DNA of 64,000 nucleotides from JAMXLO01 sp963850535 (GTDB lineage: Bacteria > Pseudomonadota > Alphaproteobacteria > Acetobacterales > Acetobacteraceae), in assembly GCA_963850535.1 (NCBI GenBank), contig CAWKMC010000025.1:122713-186712 (forward strand), in the 5' to 3' direction. Position 1 is the first letter of the stretch. Each line of letters opens with the position of its first letter. Made by a program: the position numbers and the translations under genes. Shown in pieces: positions 57,716 to 64,000 of this stretch. The notes under the pieces were generated by a model. The model saw nothing but the letters and a program-made list of their open reading frames with translations, had not been told where the DNA came from and ran no database searches.

Positions 57716-58941
57716 CCGTCAGTCTCGCCTTCTTGGTACAGCGAACCATGGCCGATACGTTCCAGGCAGACCTCTGCGGTCCACGGCGCCATCAGCGAGC
57801 CGCATCGGCTGTCCCGGTAGATCCGCTCCAACGGCAGTGATTTCAGCATCGAATGTCCGCCGCAGGTGCGGATGGCCAGCCGCGCCAGGTCGTTGGCCGT
57901 CTCCATTGTACTGAACTGCGCCGCATAGGCACGCAGTCGCTGTTCCGGTGTAGGATCGACACGCGCCTCGCTCACCGCCTGGAACCACAGTGTCTTGGCC
58001 TGTTCCAGCTTGATACGCATCTCGGCAACCGCAAGCTGTTTCACCACGCTGCTGCGTCGTCCGCCGCGCAGATAGCGCATGGTGAAGTCATAGGCGGCCT
58101 GCGCCAGGCCGAGATATGTCGGCGACAGCGTGAGAAACATGTGCGGCCAGCGCGTTGCGGCCTGAAAGTACATCCCGCGCGGCATCAGTGCTGCGTCGTG
58201 CTCGACGAACACATCCGCGAATTCCAGAGTGCGCGAAACAGTGCCACGCATGCCGAGAGGGTCCCAGTCGCCGACCACTGCGACCCCATCCGCATGCGCA
58301 GGGATCGCCAAATATAATGTGTTGCGCCTCGAGGCACTTTCATCACCTGTACGCTCGGTGCAAAGCACCCCGTAGTAGTCGGCATGCCCCGACAGCGAAG
58401 CGAACACCTTCCGCCCGGTCACCAGCCAGCCACCGTCAACCGGCTTCGCAATCGTGCCGAAGGGAATGGCGCCGAGGGCGGATGCATTTCCCTCCGAGAA
58501 TGGCTGCGCATAGATCGCACCCTCGACGACAATTCGCCGGAAGTGCAGTGCACGGCGCCGCTCGTGCTCGGCCCGTGTCGTTGCATCCATCTCAAGATCA
58601 TCAGCCAGCGAACCAGTCCACAACGTGGAACAGACGTGCATGTTCCAGGTGAGCGCCGTCGCACCGCAGGATCGCGCAACCTCAGCCGCGGCAAGCACAT
58701 AGGAGCGGTAGTCCGCCTCCAGTCCCCCATGCCGCCGAGGGATGCATATCGCGAGCAGCCCGGCATCCCGCAAGTCGTGGTAATTCTCCGTCGGAAAGCT
58801 TGCATCACGGTCATGCCGCGCGGCGCGCGCGGCAAATCGCTCCGCGCCCAGTCTTCGCGCACGAGCAATCAGGTCCGCCTGCTTAGTGTCGATGTGGAAG
58901 GCGAGGGGATCGAACAGCGGGGGATCAAGCATATCGGCCAT
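57712..58941 (-). CDS. Acyl-CoA dehydrogenase family flavoprotein, about 409 aa
   Basis: The four-helix/beta/four-helix plan is recognisable: N-terminal helices, then IPRRHGGLEADYRSYVLAAAEVARSCGA, the FAD-binding middle (YAQPFSEGNASALG..., GGWLVTGRKVFASLSGHAD) and the C-terminal helices with RTCGGHSMLKSLPLERIYRDS. The second half lacks an obvious catalytic glutamate in the usual place, so a flavin monooxygenase of the DszC-like branch is possible. ATG 58941 is chosen; 58932 also fits. It is translationally coupled to the ligase gene and divergent from the second Liv system across about 110 bases. Confidence 0.85.
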   Translation of the reverse strand: MADMLDPPLFDPLAFHIDTKQADLIARARRLGAERFAARAARHDRDASFPTENYHDLRDAGLLAICIPRRHGGLEADYRSYVLAAAEVARSCGATALTWNMHVCSTLWTGSLADDLEMDATTRAEHERRRALHFRRIVVEGAIYAQPFSEGNASALGAIPFGTIAKPVDGGWLVTGRKVFASLSGHADYYGVLCTERTGDESASRRNTLYLAIPAHADGVAVVGDWDPLGMRGTVSRTLEFADVFVEHDAALMPRGMYFQAATRWPHMFLTLSPTYLGLAQAAYDFTMRYLRGGRRSSVVKQLAVAEMRIKLEQAKTLWFQAVSEARVDPTPEQRLRAYAAQFSTMETANDLARLAIRTCGGHSMLKSLPLERIYRDSRCGSLMAPWTAEVCLERIGHGSLYQEGETDG

Positions 58942-58985
58942 CCTGCAGCATAGCTTGACCAAGCCTGCCGAGCGAGCGCGGCAAA

Positions 58986-59014
58986 TTGACTTGTTTTGCA
59001 GCCAATGCCTAAGC
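58986..59014 (+). promoter_or_regulatory. Candidate promoter of the second Liv operon
   Basis: TTGACT at 58986-58991 matches the -35 consensus well; CTAAGC at 59009-59014 follows after 17 bases and matches the -10 only partly. It lies 41 bases upstream of the solute-binding gene start, in the gap between divergent operons. Confidence 0.4.
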
Positions 59015-59054
59015 TTCCATGCAACGTGCCGGAATGGCTGGACGGGAGGGAGTC

Positions 59055-60299
59055 ATGCGTCGTCTGAGGTCGCTCGCGATCACGTGCCTCGCGTTGCTGG
59101 GTCTGGCGGTACAGCCGTCACTGGCCGCGGACGACACAATAAAGATCGGCTACATGGATCCGTTCTCCGGCGCGTTTGCCGCTGGCGGCGATGCGGGCCT
59201 AAAGACGTTCCAATTTATACTCGACTACATCAACGCCAAGGGCGGCCCACTCGGCAAGAAGTACGAGCTGGTGACTTTCGACGACAAGCTGCAGCCCGCC
59301 GAGGCACTGATCGCACTGAAAAGCATCACCGACCAGAACATTCCGTTCGTGATGTCCTGCGTGGGCTCCAATGTCGGATCGGCGCTGATTGATGCAGTCA
59401 ATAAGCATAACGCCCGCAATCCGGACAACCGCGTGCTACAGCTCAACTGCGGCCAGCTTGCTACTGAGCTCACCAACGAACAGTGCAGCTTCTGGCATTT
59501 CCGCTTCGCGGGCAGCGTGGAGATGCGCGCAGTGGCTCGGATCAAGTCGCTGCCACAATCAGTCAAATCGGTCTATATGCTGAACCAGGACTACCTGTTT
59601 GGTCAGTCCATCGAGAAGGACACCAAGCGCTTCCTCACCCAGTACCGGCCAGATATCAAAATCGTGGCAGACGAGTTCATCCCGCTGATGCAGATCAAGG
59701 ACTTTTCGCCCTACATCACCAAGATCAAGGCGTCGGGCGCGCAGTCGCTGCTAACAGGGAACTACGGCCCTGACCTCAATTTGCTGCTTAAGGCGGCCGT
59801 CGATTCCGGCCTCGATATCCGTTTTGACACCTACCTGGCGCATGTGATCGGCGCCGCCACGGCCATGGGTTCCAATGGGGAAGGTCGCGTCACGTCGGTG
59901 CTGGACGACCACGACAATATCGCCGTCGAAGAGCACAACGCGGAAGCCGAAGAGTTCTTCAAGAAATGGCGTGCAACCCACGATTTCATGTTCATTAACG
60001 TGCCCAGCGTGGTCCAGTTCGAGATGCTGACACGGGCGATCAACCAGGCCGGCTCAACCGACGCGGTGAAGGTCGCGTTGGCGTTGGAGGGCTTGGAACA
60101 GAAGGATCTGTTCGGTGTCACCAACATCATGCGCAAGGAAGACCACCAGCTTCTCTACCCCTATTACGTGGGGGTGTTCACCAAGGACGTAAAATACGAC
60201 GCGGAGAAGACGGGCCTAGGCTGGAAGACGGTCTACAAGACCACGGTGGCGGATGAAACGTTGCCCACCACCTGCAAGATGAAGCGGCCTTCGTCGTAG
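59055..60299 (+). CDS. Liv-type ABC transporter substrate-binding protein, second system, 414 aa
   Basis: A periplasmic binding protein of the LivJ group. Residues 1-24 form a signal peptide (cleavage after PSLAA), followed by DDTIKIGYMDPFSGAFAAGG and the paired lobes with LNQDYLFGQSIEKDTKRFL and ASGAQSLLTGNYGPDLNLL. Unlike the first system's protein, the frame is intact. GGGAGGGAG lies just upstream of ATG 59055. It heads the second importer, with livHMGF downstream at 18-base or overlapping spacing. The ligand is unknown. Confidence 0.9.
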   Translation: MRRLRSLAITCLALLGLAVQPSLAADDTIKIGYMDPFSGAFAAGGDAGLKTFQFILDYINAKGGPLGKKYELVTFDDKLQPAEALIALKSITDQNIPFVMSCVGSNVGSALIDAVNKHNARNPDNRVLQLNCGQLATELTNEQCSFWHFRFAGSVEMRAVARIKSLPQSVKSVYMLNQDYLFGQSIEKDTKRFLTQYRPDIKIVADEFIPLMQIKDFSPYITKIKASGAQSLLTGNYGPDLNLLLKAAVDSGLDIRFDTYLAHVIGAATAMGSNGEGRVTSVLDDHDNIAVEEHNAEAEEFFKKWRATHDFMFINVPSVVQFEMLTRAINQAGSTDAVKVALALEGLEQKDLFGVTNIMRKEDHQLLYPYYVGVFTKDVKYDAEKTGLGWKTVYKTTVADETLPTTCKMKRPSS

Positions 60300-60317
60300 G
60301 CACGGGGACCGGCCATC

Positions 60318-61265
60318 ATGCAGATCGGCCTGATCTCCCTGCTGGACGGCCTCGTCTACGGCATGCTGCTGTTCATGCTGGCGAGCGGGCTTACGCTGAT
60401 CCTCAGTATGATGGGCGTTTTGAATTTCGCCCACGCCAGCATCTACATGCTCGGTGCCTATTTCGCCTACCAGATCAGCCGCTGGATCGGCTTCTGGCCC
60501 GCGCTGCTGATCGCGCCGCTATTGTGCGGCGCGATCGGAGCGGCAATCGAGGTCTGGGGCCTAAGGCACGTACACCCAAACGGTCACATTGCCGAACTGC
60601 TTCTGACCTTCGGTTTGGTATTCATCATCGGCCGCGCGGTGCAAATGGCCTGGGGCATGCTGCCGATGCCGTATCGCGTACCGCCCTCGCTCGACTTTCC
60701 GCTGTTCTCGATGTACGGCGAAAACTTCCCGGCCTATCGTGGCTTCATGCTGCTGGTGTCCGCCGGCATGCTGTTCGCCACGTGGCTGCTGCTTAAGAAG
60801 ACGCGCATCGGTCTGATCATCCAGGCGGCGCTGACCCATCCCAACATGGTCAGCGCACTTGGTCACGATGTCCCGCGCGTCTTCACGCTGGTGTTCGCCG
60901 GCGGCTCGCTGCTGGCGGGACTCGCCGGCGTGATTGCCGGTAATTACTTCACGACCGAGTCGGGCATGGCCGACGCGATGGGGCCGATCGTGTTCGTGGT
61001 GGTGATATTCGGCGGGCTCGGTTCGCTCGCGGGCTGCTTTATCGCCTCGATCCTGATGGGCATGGTGCAGACCTTCTCGGTGGTGATCGGATGGTCGTTC
61101 GCGGATCTGGTTCGGCCACTCGGCGTCACCATTGGGCAGAACGACCTCCTTGGAGAAATCCTCGCCATTCCGGTCTCGCGGATAGGACCCCTCGTCCCGT
61201 ACGTGCTGCTGATCGTAATCCTGCTATTCCGGCCGCGCGGGCTGATGGGCACACGCGAGACATGA
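60318..61265 (+). CDS. Liv-type ABC transporter permease (LivH-like), second system
   Basis: A 315-residue permease: SLLDGLVYGMLLFMLASGLTLI at the start, FAHASIYMLGAYFAY, ALTHPNMVSALGHDVPRVF as the coupling loop and FGGLGSLAGCFIAS near the end. It starts 18 bases after the solute-binding gene and its stop overlaps the livM start (ATGA). Confidence 0.9.
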   Translation: MQIGLISLLDGLVYGMLLFMLASGLTLILSMMGVLNFAHASIYMLGAYFAYQISRWIGFWPALLIAPLLCGAIGAAIEVWGLRHVHPNGHIAELLLTFGLVFIIGRAVQMAWGMLPMPYRVPPSLDFPLFSMYGENFPAYRGFMLLVSAGMLFATWLLLKKTRIGLIIQAALTHPNMVSALGHDVPRVFTLVFAGGSLLAGLAGVIAGNYFTTESGMADAMGPIVFVVVIFGGLGSLAGCFIASILMGMVQTFSVVIGWSFADLVRPLGVTIGQNDLLGEILAIPVSRIGPLVPYVLLIVILLFRPRGLMGTRET

Positions 61266-62565
61266 GCGACGCTGCGGTTCGCGCTTTGCCGTCGCGGTGG
61301 CCGGTCGCCCTGGCTGTACGTCTCTGGCCCTGGATCATCGCGGTGCTAGTCACCGTCGTGCTGCCCTGGCTGTTGTACGATTTTCAGCACGGCCGCCATT
61401 CCGGGTTCATGCTGTCGATGTTGAGCCAGATGGGCATGATGGTGATCTTCGCCCTGTCGTTCAACATGCTGATGGGCCAGGCGGGATTGCTGTCGTTCTG
61501 CCATTCGGTGGTGTTCGGACTTGCCGGCTACTCGACGGTGCACTTTCTCAATGCTGCTGGCGCTGGCGGACTGCCGGTGCCATTGGAACTGATGCCCTTG
61601 CTGGCTGGGTTGAGCGGCCTGGGGTTCGCGATCGTGTTCGGCTACATAGCGACCAAGCAGCGCTCCACTGCATTCGCGATGATCACGCTCGGCATCGTGC
61701 AACTGGTCACGACAGCGGCAACGATGTTCCACCACTTCTTCGGTGGCGAGGGCGGTGTGAACACGGATCGCCAGATTGGCATCAGCCTGTTCGGCCTCGA
61801 CTACGGTCCCGCGATCCAGGTCTACTATCTGATCGCGGCCTGGATGATGATCTGCGCGGCCGGCATGTATTTCCACACCATGACTCCCCTTGGGCGCATG
61901 GCGAACGCCGCTCGCGACAATCACGAGCGCGCGCAGTTCGTCGGCTACGACCCTCGCATCGTCCGTTTCCTGCAGTTTGCGCTGTCTGGTTTCTACTCCG
62001 GCATCGCCGGTGGGCTGTTCGCCATCACCTATGAGATCGTCACCTTCGACGCAGTGGCCGCGCCGTTGGCCGCCAACGCGCTGCTGATGGCCTATATCGG
62101 TGGCGCCACCACCTTCTTCGGCCCAGTGTTGGGAGCCATCCTGATTACGCTGCTGCAGAGCGGCGTCAGCCTGGTGTCGAACTCGTGGCTGGTCTATGTC
62201 GGCGTGCTGTTCATCGTCATGGTGACGTTCGCGCCCGCTGGCCTCACCGGGATCATCCTGGAACATGCCCCGATCGCGCGCGCCGGCGTGCTGCACCGGC
62301 TCGCGCTCCCGTACCTGCGTATCGTGATCCCGGGCCTCGTCATGCTCTTCGGCTTCGTCGCGATGGTCGAGCTGCTGTCGTTCCTCACCATCGGTATGGC
62401 TGAAGGCAAGCACCTCGCATTGTTCGGTCACGCGATCGACGTCTCCAGTGCCGTGCCGTGGCTGACCGCAGCAGTCTGTCTTGTCGCAGGCGGCATCTGG
62501 CTCACAGCGGGATCGCGTCACTTCCGGCGGGTTTGGAGCGGCCTTATTGACGTTGCACGGCAGGC

Positions 62566-62569
<4 letters not shown>
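61262..62569 (+). CDS. Liv-type ABC transporter permease (LivM-like, with C-terminal extension), second system
   Basis: A 435-residue permease, about 100 longer than ordinary LivM. The usual core runs to about residue 330 (FALSFNMLMGQAGLLSFCHS, ANAARDNHERAQFVGYDPR as coupling loop, GGATTFFGPVLGA). The extension adds two further hydrophobic helices, at about 355-380 and 395-418, ending in a basic tail. ATG 61262 overlaps livH; the stop overlaps livG by four bases. Confidence 0.9.
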
Positions 62570-63314
<745 letters not shown>

Positions 63315-63318
<4 letters not shown>

Positions 63319-64000
63319 TGTTGGAGGTCAGCGACCTGCATGCCTTCTACGGCAAGAGCCATATCCTGCAGGGCGTGGATCTTACGGTCGGTGAAGGCGA
63401 AATAGTTTCTCTTCTTGGCCGGAATGGTGTCGGTCGCTCCACGACCTGCAAGGCCATCATGGGGCTCGTCGACCCGATTGGAACGGTTCTCTACCGTGGC
63501 CGAAACATTGCTGGCCTGAGCGCCAATCTCGTGGCCAGAGTGGGAATTGGTTATGTGCCGGAGGATCGGCAGATCTTCCCGACGCTCACGGTACGCCAGA
63601 ACCTGATGCTTGGCCTCAAGCGTGCCGGCCGGTTCGGGCGGTGGAACTTCGATGACGTGTTCCGGCTGTTTCCCAATCTGCCGAAAGGCAGAACACCCAG
63701 GCTGGCGTTCTTTCCGGAGGCGAGCAGCAGATGCTGACTATCTGCCGCACGTGATGGGCGACCCTGACCTGATCCTCATTGACGAGCCGACGGAAGGTCT
63801 CGCACCGAGGCTGGTCGAGCAGGTGCGGACAATTGCTCGAAGAAATTGCCCGCCGCGGCGTCTCTATTTTTCTAATCGAGCAAAAGTTGACGATCGCTCT
63901 TCAGATATCTCACCGATTGTACGTCATGGGGCACGGACGTATCGTATTCGCTGGTACGCCGGCGGACGTTTCCAGCCGGGCTGACATCGCCGCGAATGGT
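63315..64000 (+). CDS. Liv-type ABC transporter ATPase (LivF-like), second system; several frameshifts, runs to the window edge
   Basis: The N-terminal 120 or so residues are in frame: MMLEVSDLHAFYGKSHILQG, Walker A as GRNGVGRSTT, and GIGYVPEDRQIFPTLTV. Beyond 63680 three breaks occur (about 63683, 63752 and 63834), but the remaining motifs are readable in other frames: GVLSGGEQQMLTICRT, LILIDEPTEGLAP and EEIARRGVSIFLIEQKLTI, up to the right edge. The pieces line up as one LivF of normal layout, so clustered sequence errors near a contig end are likely. No stop is visible in the repaired frame. Confidence 0.8.

Noticed and set aside
61346..62521. A 391-codon open frame on the minus strand opposite the second livM
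   Set aside because: High-GC antisense shadow full of His, Gln and Asp; no motif; the plus-strand permease is clear.

Overview
The window is GC-rich chromosomal DNA that reads as an alphaproteobacterium, most likely a member of Rhodospirillales/Acetobacteraceae. The support is the gene order rpmI-rplT-pheS-pheT, the order rimP-nusA-rnpM-infB-rbfA with rnpM fused to an L7Ae-like domain, a hopanoid transporter (HpnN), and many Liv-type ABC transporters and CoA ligases. No rRNA, tRNA, CRISPR array, prophage or transposase was found. The family-level placement is inference.

Region by region. 1-10.3 kb holds mixed single genes: the 5' part of hpnN, a MetE-like methyltransferase, a GT39-type glycosyltransferase, a fatty acid desaturase, aquaporin Z, a UxaA-type sugar-acid dehydratase, a secreted glycoside-hydrolase-like protein and a family-5 solute-binding protein. 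10.3-26.1 kb is mostly housekeeping: lepA, a TPR protein, a glutamine-synthetase-like enzyme, the rpmI-rplT-pheST operon (minus strand), a methyltransferase, a GYD protein, and the rimP-nusA-rnpM-infB-rbfA operon (plus strand). That last operon is preceded by a promoter-like sequence and an intrinsic-terminator hairpin that ends on the rimP start codon. 26.3-29.5 kb is a FUSC-DUF1656-HlyD aromatic-acid-type efflux operon.

From 29.5 kb to the right end nearly every gene looks catabolic or transport-related. There is a MaoC-type dehydratase, three AMP-forming acyl-CoA ligases, three amidohydrolase-2 proteins, two SDRs, two luciferase-like flavin monooxygenases, a zinc-less quinone reductase, a carboxymuconolactone-decarboxylase-like protein, a Rieske ferredoxin, a DHA2 exporter, a hydantoinase A/B pair coupled to an adenine-deaminase-like enzyme, an acyl-CoA dehydrogenase, and two complete Liv ABC importers. 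SurE is the only housekeeping-like gene inside it. The simplest reading is an island for import, CoA activation and oxidative breakdown of carboxylic acids (perhaps aromatic or N-containing) whose substrate cannot be read from sequence.

At least 13 single-base indels break 11 genes, including the essential pheT and infB. Each is repaired by adding or removing one base, some in homopolymers. They are most probably sequencing or assembly errors, so I annotate these genes at full length with the break marked.
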